NCBI GenBank assembly: GCA_025175895.1
Contig: CM045989.1
Coordinates: forward strand, 131,143,272 to 131,207,271
Direction of reading: 5' to 3'
Origin: Wurfbainia villosa
Taxonomy: Eukaryota; Streptophyta; Magnoliopsida; Zingiberales; Zingiberaceae
Length of the DNA stretch: 64,000 nucleotides
Under the pieces are notes generated by a model. It did not search any database. It saw only the letters and a list, made by a program, of their open reading frames with translations, and was not told where the DNA came from. Positions 31,986 to 44,046 of this stretch are shown here, piece after piece; position 1 is the first letter of the stretch, and each line of letters starts with the position of its first letter. The position numbers and the translations under genes are program-made.

Positions 31986-34900
31986 TGTAGAATACAAAAA
32001 AAAAATTATATGGATTAACCCTTTAATTAATTGGGTTTAATTAGTGGATTAATTTGGGGTTAATTGGATCAAATTAGTGATTGGGTTTGAGATTGGGATT
32101 GGGCTAAAACCTATTAGGTTGAGTCTATTAGGCCGAAATTGTTGTGCTTGAAATGGGCTGAACCGGTTGGGCTGAACCAAAATGGATCGAATTTGAGTTG
32201 GGCTTGAAGTTGGTTTGGACCAGGTCACCTGAACCAACACGAACGACATTTAAAAGTCGAGAACCGATCGCATTATTTTCAATCGCGATCTCCATTCCCT
32301 TTCTTCTCTGCATTGTTTCTCTTTTGCTCCGCGCGATTTTCGTCGCCGATCTCCGCTCGTCGGCGTCCGGTGAGAGCAACTCGACGGTGCCACCTTTGGG
32401 TGGATCTCCGGCTAAAGGTCAGGGAGTCTCTTGCCTGGGGGATCTCGGCGATACTCCGGTGGACTGGCAGTGTTGTCGCCACGGCAGTGAGCTATCGATC
32501 AAGGTACGTCAGTGGTCTAGGGCTAGGTTTCACCATCGTTTTCCTTAGATTTAGTTGTGGATGGTGTGTCTTAGCTTAGATCTATGGTTTTTGTGCAGTG
32601 ATTGGAGATTGATTGCTCGGTGAATGGGAGACGAGGAAGGGCTGTCGAAAAAGATCTGAGATCGGTAAGTTGTGTGTATTTCTATTGTTTTATCTGTGGT
32701 TGCTATGCGTGTGGTGTGTCGATGTGATTTTTGGATGTAGATGGAATTAACATATTCTTGTCGTCTGTGATGGGTTTCCAATTGGCATTTAATCTGTAAT
32801 TTGGGTGGTTGTCGATTGAGGAACAGGGAAGATTTTACTGTCATTGATCCAGATCCAGTGAGGTTGGAGTTTGGACTGCTCCGGTGAACGGGGGGGTGCT
32901 GTCGGAGATGATATGATCAATAAGTTTTGATATCCTTATTGTTCAGCTGTAATTGTTGTGTTTGATTCAAGGATAAGTTGTTGTTATGGGTTGTGTTGAT
33001 GCGGCGATATCCCTATTTTCCTTGATCGGTTCTGAACATGATTTTCCTGGATCGGTTATTTTGTAGATGGCACAGGTGGTGGTGTAATTGGTTTGGTAGA
33101 TGATTAGAGAGTTGTGATGGTTTAAGTGAGTGTTGTTTAGATCTATATATTTTAATTGATCTTGTTGATGTGGGAGCAAGTTGGTTATGGTGTATTGGAT
33201 TTGGATAATCGGGGTTCGTGTAGACGAGGGAATGATGCGAATATAGAACGAATTAGTATTTTGTTCGTATAATTATCAGAGACTTGTACTTAACCATAAT
33301 TTGTTATTTTGTGCAGGCTTGGGATACGAAGCGGGTCCGCGGCCGTGAGGATTATTCGAGCTTCGTATCAGGTGGGTAATATCTACCTGGTCCGGTAGTT
33401 TGATCAAATTCCAGTGCATGAATTTGGATATATGTTTATACTTGTTTACCTTAAATACACTCATGTTTAATCATGTGCTTGTACTTAGTCTTTGATCTTT
33501 GAGATATTGCTGCTAATTCATCATTCCTTTATCTTGGATATGAATTACAACCCTTCTTGTGTGTTAGCTGATAAATATTCAGTTAATTGCATGTGGTTAT
33601 GGTTACTAGTGTGAACTTAGATTGGGTTACCGGGTTGCATCACTAGGTTGGGTGATGGGTCCAATTTATGGGGTCGGTTGTTATACCGTACACATATTAG
33701 TGGGTTACCTTGATGGATCTATTTATCTGTATATAGATAAATAGGTTGTGATTACATATTAGTAGTCCTTGCATGGTTGACTTTTGGTTGACTAGGACTC
33801 CCCGTGGGTTAGGGAGTGTTGCGAGGATTTGTGTGTGAGCTATGCATCATTACATTGCATGCATGCTGACGACTGGGTCTCCCTTGTGGTTGAGATGGGT
33901 CGTCAGTCATCCTGCCTCCCCGGTCACTCAGGGTAGTTGTAGCAGGGTTGAGGGCAGAGCATTGGATGTGTCGCGCTCAGCCACTATAGATGGTGGTAGC
34001 TGGGGATGCGCACCTGGCCACTGTGCAGAGTGGTGTTAGCACTCACCCACTATAGATGGTGGTTGTGTGACGTGCAGTCATCATGTGTGCGGAGCTCGTC
34101 TACTCATGGGTAGTGACGGAGCGGCCAGCGGGAGGGACCCCCATGGAGTAGTTAGCTCTTTACTCTTATATGCTACTTATTCATACTACCCAACTCAGCC
34201 ATTCGAGAGTAGTGGTAGCTGGAGTCGGGCTAGTCGTCATGCCGTGCCACCCAGGCCATACTGGGGTTGTGGTTGGATGGGTCCGCAGACATGGCCATGC
34301 ATATACATTGCTGATATATATATATATATATATACATGTATTCGATATATATTTTACATATGCCTATGAGATGCTGCATTTGTTTGCTGCATATGATTGT
34401 ACATCATGCTACATGCCTTTTGCATATTTTATATACCGCTGTGTATGTGTTGAGCATGAGTATGTATTGGTTTAGACTATTGCATGCTATTTGGGTTATG
34501 CTATCGTATACCTGTTCAGGATGTTATAGGTCATGTGGATTGCAGACCGTCAGGTATGTACATTATTTCATGTCAGTTGATTAGTTTAGTGTATGCTATG
34601 AGTATGACCGTATTTGTGGTTTCTGGTTACTACATTAGTACTGTATGTCTGTTGGACTCATGTTGCATACCTGTAGATCTTCACATGTATACTTGTAGAT
34701 CTCTATACCCTGTATGTTGTTCATGCACTTTCTACATATTACCCCTGAGTTTTATACTCACCACCCTGGACCTTGGGTTTCCTGTCGCCCAGGTGGCAGA
34801 TAGAAGACTTCGGCATGGACTTGGAGCATCGCCACTTGATCCCATCCCACCGCTTTTCCGAGGGTTTTGTTTCCTATATCGCATGTATCTTCATGTGGAC

Positions 34901-35152
34901 TTCTGTTGTTATTGGAGATCATGCTGTGTTTTTCTTTTATGGTATTCAGTATGGGATTTTGTTTTAGTATGGACGGATATACCGATATACGTATGTTGTT
35001 GAGTTTATATTTTTCATTGTGTTGTCTTCCGCTATTGATGTTATACATTTTCCATATGTGTTATGTTGGCTACGACTATTTGTACCCGTATTGGAATTAT
35101 CATAAGGGGGTGTCGTCCGTTGGCCGGACAGAGTCTACCTCGGGGCGTGACA
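31986..35152 (+). repeat. 3' LTR of element C
   Basis: 3167 bases, preceded by the polypurine tract (about 31974-31985, AAGTGGGGGAGAA). It differs from the 5' LTR by many point changes and small indels. Among these is an extra segment near 34390-34425 and an (AT)n run at 34311-34334. Confidence 0.9.
34311..34334. repeat. (AT)n microsatellite in the C 3' LTR
   Basis: A run of about twelve AT/TA steps. The matching place in the 5' LTR (about 20230-20252) has only ATATATATGTATGCATG, so the run grew, or changed, after C inserted. Confidence 0.9.
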
Positions 35153-35157
35153 TAATT

Positions 35158-37149
35158 TATGCAATCATTTATGTCATGATCATTTTCATGCATTTAGATT
35201 AATTAAAATAAAATTAAGGACAATGGCATGATTTGAAGTTCCAAGATAAGGGAATCAAATAAAGTTACCTAGATAAAATGTGTGAGACCTTAGATTAGGG
35301 AAGAACCTAAACCCACATCTCACAAGGACTATAAATTGACACGTGCGTATATTGATGCACCCTAGACACATGTGAGATGTTAGGAATGTGAGTTAAGTTC
35401 AAGGTGCTTAGATATTGCATCTAGATGAACTCAAACTCATAATATGGCATTAAGGAATCATGAGGAAAGCTAGAGTACAAGTCATGTACATCTAGCCCAT
35501 AGACCATGGTTCAAAATAAGATTTTAAAATCATTTTAGAAAACCTTGGTGAAGCCTATCTTTTGATAGCAATCATCATTGAACAAGTTGGCACAAAGTTT
35601 GGCAAAAACATTGAAGTTTTCAATGGTTTTAAACTTTGTATCAATACTTCAATTTAATGGGTATTTTATTATAAAATTATTTTTCACCCATTATATTCCA
35701 TGTAAGTAATATGTGTATGAAGTTTCAAGATTTTTCAAAATATGTATATTTTCTTATGTATTTCTAAAATCCAATTCTGAAAGCTATTTTTTGTACATTG
35801 CAGAAACCAGTCGACTACTGCTTAGAGCAGTCGACTGGTGGTGAGGCAATCGACTGATCGCTGAATTAGTCGACTATTGAAGTTGATTTCGATTGAACAA
35901 GATTGTTAGTGCTTATAAGCTCCACATATTTCCACAATGGCATGATATTGTCCACTTTGGGTCTAAGCCCTCATGGTTTTATTTTTGGGCTTTACCCAAA
36001 AGGCCTCATACCAATGGAGATATCTTTTTTCTTATAAGCACATGATCTTTTCCATGTCTTACCAATGTGGGACTTTGATTGTATTCCCCATACTCCCAAC
36101 AATCCCCCCCTCAAACGAAGGACCACATTGGGCCCCCCCTCAAGCCTATCCCTCCTCGAAGGATTTTCTCTGCTTGATGTCCGATCTTCAACCCACCAGG
36201 ACTTCCTGCCAGTTGTTCGGTCCCCCCGACCCAACTAGACTTCCTTCCTGATGTCTGGTTCTCTTGATCCGGACGTGGGAGCTCAACTTCCTTCGTTCGA
36301 GGTTCATGGCTTGACATGGACCATGGCTCTGATACCAATTGTTAGTGCTTATAAGCTCCACATATTTCCACAATGGCATGATATTGTCCACTTTGGGTCT
36401 AAGCCCTCATGGTTTTATTTTTGGGCTTTACCCAAAAGGCCTCATACCAATGGAGATATCTTTTTTCTTATAAGCACATGATCTTTTCCATGTCTTACCA
36501 ATGTGGGACTTTGATTGTATTCCCCATACTCCCAACAAAGATTTGTTTAGTCATTTATCAAAAATATTTGGCTACCCTAACATCTCATAATCCTAGGTTA
36601 TGCTGTGGAAAGCATTGAAAAGGTAAAATAATCATTGAAAATGATTAGGAGAGTTATTTAAGATGGTGTATCAGATTTTAAGGGAGGTTAAAGTTCAAGT
36701 TTGAACTTTTACCCTTATTTTCGATTGTTTTTGTTTCCTATAGGCTTAGGAACTCTCCAAGAACATTATTGGTGCAATGGTCAAGGGGGAGCAAGTCTTT
36801 AGGGGGAGGTAATCCATCTTGGTATGATGGATATACCTTGATTACAAAGGGGAGAAATGAGGGTTAGGAAGGTATCTTCATTATGGATTGCCTCTCATTT
36901 AGTGATATGGGATTTATCGCTAGGAAGAGTGAAGGCATCCAAGATGTTTTTGGACCAAATGGGAGAATGTAGGATCTCGTGAGAGATGAAACATTAAAAA
37001 CCTTGGTAGGCTTTTTGATGTATACCAAAGGGGGAGAAATGAATGGTTTAAGTTAGGTAAACATTCATTATTCTTTAACAATGGAAGAGTTAAGTTGGGT
37101 TATTGTTAGCTTAACTTAAAGGTATTGTCAAACATCAAAAGGGGGAGAT
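35158..37149 (+). other. Non-coding 3' interior and polypurine tract of element A
   Basis: No gene-like frame. It contains AGTCGACT palindromes at 35807-35880, the TRIM (35904-36537) and several GGGGGAG strings. The last, at 37141-37149, directly adjoins the 3' LTR and serves as polypurine tract. The same non-coding layout, reversed, is present in F at 42165-44046. Confidence 0.75.
35904..36537 (-). mobile_element. TRIM (terminal-repeat retrotransposon in miniature)
   Basis: Two 198-base terminal repeats (35904-36101 and 36340-36537), identical as far as I can read, enclose 238 bases with no coding capacity. TSD AAGAT is perfect (35899-35903, 36538-36542). On the minus strand the primer-binding site TGGTATCAGAGCC lies at 36325-36337, beside the right repeat. 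The polypurine tract (GGGGGGGAT, minus; + 36102-36110) lies beside the left repeat. The minus-strand LTR text (GTCCCACATTGG, AAAGCCCAAAAATAAAACC, AAGTGGACAATATC) is like common plant TRIM families. It must use enzymes from other elements. It is the youngest-looking insertion in the window. Confidence 0.93.
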
Positions 37150-38938
37150 TGTTGGTGCAATCATCCCAGGTCACGATTGACCAGACTCGAGTTGGACTCG
37201 AGTAGATTTTCAATGTTTGACAATGTATTTGACAATGGGTTTGACCATTCTTTGACAATATGATTTGACCATATGTTGACCATGTGACTAGTGGATAATT
37301 GGGATATCCAAAGTCATATGAGGAAGATTGTTGGAGTAATCAACCTCAAAAGTCCATGTTTGTATACTTGGAATGGAAAGTCCAAGTATGGATACTTGGC
37401 ATGGAAAGTCCAAGTTCAGATACTTGTCATGAACAATCCAAGAATGGTTTTGGTAAGGGAAGTCCAATTTTGGATACTTGGCAAAGGAAAGTCCAAGTAT
37501 GGATGCTTGGCAATTGGAAAGTTCAAAAATGATCTTGGTCACATAAGTCCAAGTGTGTAGTCTTGGCAGTGAAAGTCCAAGCATTGAGGCTTGGTAAGGG
37601 AAAGTCCAAGGATGTAGTTTTGGCAACGTAAAGTCCAAGCATATAGTCTTGGTGGCGTAAGTCCAAATGGATCTTGGCAAGGAAGTACAAGGGTGAGGTC
37701 TTGGCAGCATGTAGTCTTGGCGGCATAAAGTCCAAGTGAACCCTAGCAAGGAAGTCCAAGGGTGAGGTTTTGGCAGCGTAAAGTCCAAGCATAGAGTCTT
37801 GACGGCATAAGTCCAAATGAACCTTAGAAAAGGATTCGGTTAGCATGAGATTGTCGATGGAAGAACCTGAAGGCTAACGCGAAGGGTAAAGGAGTCATGG
37901 AGGACTCGGATGAACCCTAAGGGTGTAAGACTGATGGAGGTGGCTAGAAGACTTAGGTCTAGGCTATGGGTGATCGATCAAGTATGAGGGGATCATACTT
38001 AAGTTAAACCTCATACTTGAGATTTACTAGTCGACTGGGGTTATATACCAGTCAACTAGCCAAGTGCATGACACTTGGGAGCCTAGTTTGACTCAAGCAG
38101 TCAACTAGGATTATAACCAGTTAAATGGTCGAGGAGTCGACTGAGGCTTGATTGCTCAGCTGAGGCTCTGGCAGTCAACTGTCATGTATGGGCAATCGAC
38201 TGGCCTTGAGCAGTCGACTACCATGGATGGGCAGTCGACTGGTCATAGGTGACCAGGGTATAGAATGTTACGTAGTCGACTGGACAGTCGACTACTGGCT
38301 TGCCAATCGACTGCTTGTAAGGGCAGTCGACTGCTAGGGTATCTATTAGAGTAATCCAACGTGGATTAGTCCATTGTGAGATAACGGATAGGCGAGTAGT
38401 CGACTGGTGCCTTTTGGCAGTCAATTGCTAAGCAAAAATCAGCCCAAGTTGCAAGTTTATAAGGAGCTCGAGAAGGAGATTGATGGTTGCCGGTTCTTAA
38501 GGGATTTGAAGGGAAGTGCTGCTGCAATTCCAGGTCTTCAAAGTCATTCGAAGCAACCAAAAAGGAAAGCGATCAAAACCTCTCATTTGTAAAGTATTTT
38601 CACTTGTATTTCTTCATTTGCTTTTGTATTTCATTTTTGGTTGTATTATTATTGTAATTCATATTTTAAGTGATTTCTTCACCTCCGGATTGTATTCCGA
38701 GAAGAAGAAGTGGTTTAGTGGAGTAGACACTAAAGCTCGCCCTGGAGTAGGAACTGTAGGTTCCGAACCACGTAAAATCTCATCTTATACTTGTGATTGT
38801 TTTGTGTACTTTATTTCTACTTGTATTTTGTATTCCGCTGCGCACTAACAATCTTGTAGATGAGCACAAAAGTGATCGAATCAACGAAACTGGAAATCAC
38901 TATTCACCTCCCTCTAGCGCGACAACCGATCCCCAATA
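37150..38938 (+). repeat. 3' LTR of element A
   Basis: 1789 bases. The CCAAG..CTTGG dyad array spans about 37350-37830 and the AGTCGACT palindromes about 38025-38440. This copy keeps many more intact AGTCGACT sites than the 5' LTR. A TATA-like TTTATAAGG is at 38456-38464. The end CCCCAATA (38931-38938) is followed by the TSD-like GATCG. Confidence 0.88.
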
Positions 38939-38943
38939 GATCG

Positions 38944-39891
38944 TACTTATCAAGGAACCCTAATCTCTGACCTGTTAAACCAACTTAAGATTTAATCTAT
39001 GAGTAGATAGGTGGTCCAGATCTTTGATATGATAGAAGGAGTTTCCATAAAGATCACCTACGAAAATAGATCATGTATCATAAAGTAGAGTGATCTTTGG
39101 ATTTTCGTGGTGCCCTAGTGACAAGGGATATCTAACTAAACAAAGTTTATTGTTTTGTCTTGAAGTCGATTTTGTCTCTTAAGGCTTTTATGATACACCA
39201 TAGGGTTAATGAGTTTGTTCTTATCCTTTTTCTAAGATGTGGTCAGGGTATATACATAAGTGTTTTTATTCTTTTCTTTTTCCCATAGACACATCAATTA
39301 TCCTAGGATGAATCCCTTCACTTTCATACGTCGAGATAAAAGGATCTGCATTCATCAAACATCACCAAGTGAAATTGAAACCCTAGAATTTCTCTCTCAT
39401 ATAGTTTTCCAAACCATTTTCTCTCTACTCTCTTTGCTTTTAATCTTGTGAACACTTTTCTCAATTTTCTCTAGATAATTTTCTCTAGTATTACTGCATT
39501 CTAGACCTTCAGGGAGCAATCCAAAAGCAACAAATAGTAATCAAAGATAAGTTCCATTATGTAAATTTGTTTATTCACATTGTATTAATTTTATTTTTTA
39601 TTTTTATATTAGTTTATGTTGCTTGTAAGATTAGATTATTGCAAGATGTTTCTTTACCTCCAAAAGGCATCCAACAAGAAATAAGGGTAGTAGTGCTCCC
39701 ATTAGGACTTTAGGTCCATGGAATGGTGCTGGGGTTCTAAACCACATAAAATCAAGATGTTCCTATGTTTATGTTTTATTTTATATTTTCTAGTGTGAAT
39801 TATTAATATTTTGTAGACAAGCACATGATCAACAAATGAGAAATAAAGTGAATCACTATCCACCTACCTAGCGATCACACTGATCCCAACA
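38944..39891 (+). repeat. Decayed Copia LTR (3' part)
   Basis: The end ACACTGATCCCAACA (39877-39891) followed by AGCAATATCACAG looks like an LTR end and a worn Met-type primer site. The upstream text (GTAGTGCTCCCATTAGG, AACCACATAAAATC, CTTGTAAGATTAGATTATTG) parallels the U5 region of A, H and related SIRE-type LTRs. Its start cannot be set, because A inserted at or inside it. No gene is present. Confidence 0.55.
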
Positions 39892-40010
39892 AGCAATATC
39901 ACAGTGAGATTTGCTTTCGATTAGATTGACCGCCAAAGGAGCATAGTGCTAAAGGAAGAAGAAAAGTTGAATTTTGAGCTCTTTGATACCTAAAAGTGGC
40001 ATCATTAGAC
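39892..40010 (+). other. Leader fragment of the decayed Copia element
   Basis: The string GACCGCCAAAGGAGCATAGT and GAAGAAAAGTTGAATTTTGA match the primer-site-to-gag leader seen in A (2240-2300) and H (51290-51330). E interrupts it at 40011; the rest of that element is not found. Confidence 0.55.
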
Positions 40011-40807
40011 TGTTATGTTTGAGAGATGTCCTAAGACAATCGCCTTTTGGCTATTTATTTGATAAATAAAGATTCACTATTTGAGTGCATATCTCATATG
40101 TGTTTGATTGGATCTTAAACTCATTTACTGAATGTCTGCAATATGATTCATAGCATGAGAGAATTTGTGATTGGATCACAACTAGTGAGTATCTCTACAT
40201 GTGTAATTATGAAGTATTGAAATATTCCCTAGTCGATGAATTGATGAGTTCAGACATTATCGATTCTGTGAGACTAGCACGGGTTATACTCCTTAGTTTA
40301 TCCAAGGAGTTGCTTCTCACTAGCTGGAGACATTGTGATGTCGAGAGTTAAACATGGATGCTAATTATGGGTAACTAGTTCATTGGAGTGACCTGCTGTA
40401 GGATTTCACATGGTTCTCTATATAAGATATGTCAGTGAAGTTATTACTGCAGCTCAAGTGTGAGTTTCCTTCGACTTGAGGTATTTGAGTCATCTTGGTC
40501 ATGGAGACTTATACTTTGACATCTTAGTCGATACATCTCTACGGAGGTGTGAGTAAGGGATGATTGGATATAAGTTGAAGTGCCTGAAGGTGATTGAATA
40601 GCCAACAAAGGATTCATCGCTCCTTGCGAGGAGATGTATACCCTATGGTCACTCGTCAGATTGTTACTCAAAGTCTTTGGCCAAAGCATTGCATGTAAAG
40701 AGTATGGTACTCTTGGATACATGTCGAAGTAATTAAAATCCATTGGATGAGGAAGTATTACTTGGGCTAGGTGCGACATAGTCATCCTAGTGCGGACTGA
40801 CACAATA

Positions 40808-42164
40808 TGTAGGAGATTTGAGGCCGCTAGAGGGGGTGAATAGCGTCATGTGATGGTACGATGATGGAATTCTTTCACGTTTGATCGTCTACAATCTTGT
40901 TAGCACAGCGGAATAGTAATAACAAATAAATATAACAAGATATATAATCACAACACGGTCATATAACGTGGTTCGGAACCGAATGGTTCCTACTTCACGG
41001 ATCGAGCTCTAAAGAGCTCTAGTGATGCACACGCACTCACTAATCACAAATAACTCCTTCTCGACACAAGTCGGAGGTGGAGAAACCTCGTACAAGGATT
41101 AAACTAAGTAATACAAAAGATACAAGCTAATACAAGTAAGAAATACAATGCAAGTAAAGAAAAACACTTTACAAGAGCACTTTGGTTGCTTGATCTTTGG
41201 TTGCCTTGGACTAGCCTTGAAGGACTGGAAGAGCACCAACAATTCCCCTTCAAATCGCCCAAGAAAACCACTGCTTGAGCCTTCCACGAACAACTGCTTT
41301 TATCCTACATCGGGCTGGATTTCCGTCTGGCAGTCGATTGTCATAAGTCACCAATCGACTGTCAACACTGTAGCTGTGAGACAACGACTCAATCCACGTT
41401 GGACAAGTTCGCGATTCGGTCGGCTATGGGCGTATATGGAGCGCTCGTGGCTCGAACCATCACGAGAACCATCCATGGCGATCGATCTATCCCAAATGAT
41501 CACTACCAATGAGCAAGATCATTGCCAAAGACACTTTCGCCCAAGCCGACAGTCGAACTCAAGTCGACTCATGGCAGTCGAACCGGCCATAATGTTAGTC
41601 GACTGTCAACCTCAAAGATGAGGTGTTAACCCAAGTATGGTGTCCCCATACTTGCTAGACCACCCTTAGCCTAGACCTAAGCCTTCTAGCCACCTCCATC
41701 AGCCTTACACCTCTCGAATCCCTCCAAGTCATCCATGACTTATTCATCCATCGCACTAGCCTTCAGGTGCTTCCATTGGCTATGTCATGCTAACGGTGTC
41801 TACACCGTCAAGGCACATTGGACATACACCGCCAAGACTCCGCTTGGACTTTACGCCGCCAACCATTGGACTTATCAAATGCCAAGACTCAAACTTGGAC
41901 TTTCCTTGTGCCAAGTACTCAAGACTTGGACTTTCCCAAATGCCAACCCATGTTGGACTTTCCATGCCAAGACCCATGCTTGGACTTTCCTTGTGTCAAG
42001 TACTCAAGACTTGGACTTTGCCAAATGCCAAGTGTCCCACTTGGACTTTCCATGCCAAGTACCCATGACAATTACATTGTCATATGTTTTTGTCTAACAT
42101 CAAAACATCTCTCGAGCCAAGCTCGAGTCCTGGTCAATCGTGACCTGGGCCGATTGCACCAACA
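40808..42164 (-). repeat. 3' LTR of element F
   Basis: 1357 bases. Contains the CCAAG..CTTGG dyad array (about 41875-42065) and AGTCGACT-like sites (about 41330-41612). Compared with the other LTR it has a 15-base duplication near 41187 (TTGGTTGCTTGATCTTTGG) and intact palindromes where the partner is scrambled. Confidence 0.9.
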
Positions 42165-44046
42165 ATCTCCCTCTTTTTGATGTTTGACAAAAACCAAACA
42201 AACCATTTGAGTTAGACCATCTAACTCAAAAACTTCTTACCAATTATCCCAAATTGGTAATTTAACTTTCTCCAAAATATTCTCCCCCTTTTTGACTAAC
42301 ATCAAAAAGGTTATCTCTCCAAGAAGGTCAAAGTCTCATGTCCCAATGAGATCTTACAATCTCCCCCTTGGTCCAAAAATACCTAGGATGCCTACCATCT
42401 TCCTAGTGATAAGTCTCATATCACTCAAGAGAGGCAATCCTATACTTTCTCCCAATTTCCAAATTTAGTTTCTCAAAAACCCATCAATTTTCCCAATTGA
42501 TGATACTTTCCCAATAACTTCTCCCCCTTCAAGAGGAGAAAACACATCCATCATTCCAAGATGGATAACTCCCCCTAAAGGCTTGCTCCCCCTTGATCAT
42601 TGCACCAACAATGTCCTTGGGAGGTCCCTAAGCCAATAGGAACTCTAAACCATCAAAATTAAGGTTCTAAGTTCAAACATGAACTCTTCCACCCTTAAAT
42701 TTGATACTTTGACCCAACACCTCTCCAAATCTATATTCAATGGATTTTCACCCTTTCTAATGCTTCCCAAAGCATATCCTAGGATTATGAGTGATTAGGA
42801 ACCTTTACCATAGCCAAACACGGGCTAAATAATCTTGTTTTTCCCAAAATTAGCTTGGCAGTCGACTACTTACGATGTCAGTCATCGCCAATCACATCAC
42901 GATCGCCATCAAGCGTGATCGATAATCAAATTCTCAATTTATATCGTAATCGAATTTTAAAAAAGCATAAGTAATTCTACGTATATCGAAAAATCATGAA
43001 ATTTGATACATATATTACTTATAGTCAATAAAATGGGTGAAAAATATTTGAAAATTATTTTACCCATAAAATATCGAGATTGATATAAAATCCAAAAGTG
43101 AAGAAAAACTTCAATGTTTTAGCTTACTTTGCATCAACTTCATCATTAGTGATTGCTATCAAAAGATAGGCTTCACCAAGGTTTTCTAAATTGATTTCAA
43201 AATGTTTTTGAAAACCTATTTTGGATCATATTCCTTGGGCTCTATGTACATGACTTGTACACATGCTTTCCCAATGATCCACTTGTTGGTTAAAGATGAG
43301 TTTTAGTTCATCTAGGTGCAAAAACTATGCACTTTGAACTTAAACCATATCCTAGCATCTCACATGTATCTAGGGTGTATAAATACACATACATGTCAAT
43401 TGGATGTGAGATGTGGGTTTTCTTCTCCCTAATCTAGGGTTTCATGCATTTTTCTAAGGCAACTCTACTTGATTCCCTTATAAATGGGACTCCAAGTCAT
43501 GCCAAAGTCCTTAAATCAATTTTTAATTAAATTAATGTATGAAATGATCATGGCATAATGATAGAAAAATAAAACGTGGCCAATGATCATGATGTCATGG
43601 CATATGATATAAAACTTAAACTCATGACATTCAATCCTAATTCCTAAACATAATCATGACATATAAATGATAAAAATAGGCATGATGTCATAACATGGCA
43701 TATGGCAAACAAAGCATGGCATATAAAATATATAGGTATAATAATACCTAAATTTTAATATTAGTTGTCATTTCATATAATTAATTATATTTTGTCATAT
43801 TTCTACTTTTCTCCCTAGTATGCCAAAAACCCAAATTGGCACACTAACCTCTAAACCTAACTCATGCCAATTTAATTGATTTTTCATAATTCCAAAAATA
43901 CATTGGCACATCCTAAAATCTTTTAGGATTAAAAAATCAAACCTATTCCCAAGGTACCCATAACCTTGAAAATTGCCTAAAGTGTCACCTTTACCATGGT
44001 TGAGTTAACTACCCATCCAATCAAGGTTGGCACACCCTAAACCCAT
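42165..44046 (-). other. Non-coding 3' interior of element F
   Basis: Polypurine tract beside the LTR (minus CAAAAAGAGGGAGATTG). Many other CTCCCCC strings (for example 42283, 42364, 42525, 42571) echo it. An AGTCGACT site is at about 42853. No gene-like frame. The content is the counterpart of A's 35158-37149 and 17447-17905. Confidence 0.7.

Larger units (their letters stand above)
17906..35152 (+). mobile_element. Element C: Tekay-like chromovirus (Gypsy) nested in A
   Basis: LTRs of about 3.1 kb start TGTAGAATAC and end GGGGCGTGACA. The TSD TAATT is perfect (17901-17905, 35153-35157). Primer-binding site TGGTATCAGAGCTCT at 21032-21046; polypurine tract GTGGGGGAGAA just before 31986. The internal region encodes Gag with two zinc knuckles, protease, RT, RNase H, integrase and a C-terminal chromodomain, in that (Gypsy) order. 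The long LTR, Met-type site and chromodomain fit the Tekay/Del clade. D interrupts gag, and the frames carry stops and frameshifts. The LTRs differ at many positions, so C is not recent. Confidence 0.93.
379..38938 (+). mobile_element. Element A: old gag-only Copia (SIRE/Maximus-type) LTR retrotransposon, host of nested insertions
   Basis: Both LTRs start with TGTTGGTGCAATC and end with CCCCAATA. The left LTR is followed by an initiator-Met-type primer-binding site (TGGTATTAGAGC). The right LTR is preceded by a polypurine tract GGGGGAGAT at 37141-37149. Flanks GGTCG and GATCG fit a TSD with one mismatch. Removing the nested B, C and TRIM leaves roughly 3.7 kb of internal sequence. That sequence encodes a broken SIRE-type Gag and then non-coding DNA; no protease, integrase, reverse transcriptase or RNase H is found. 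Element F (40808-47182) is a close structural relative. A is the oldest mapped element here: it received B, C and the TRIM and its LTRs are clearly diverged. Non-autonomy is inferred from the missing pol. Confidence 0.88.
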
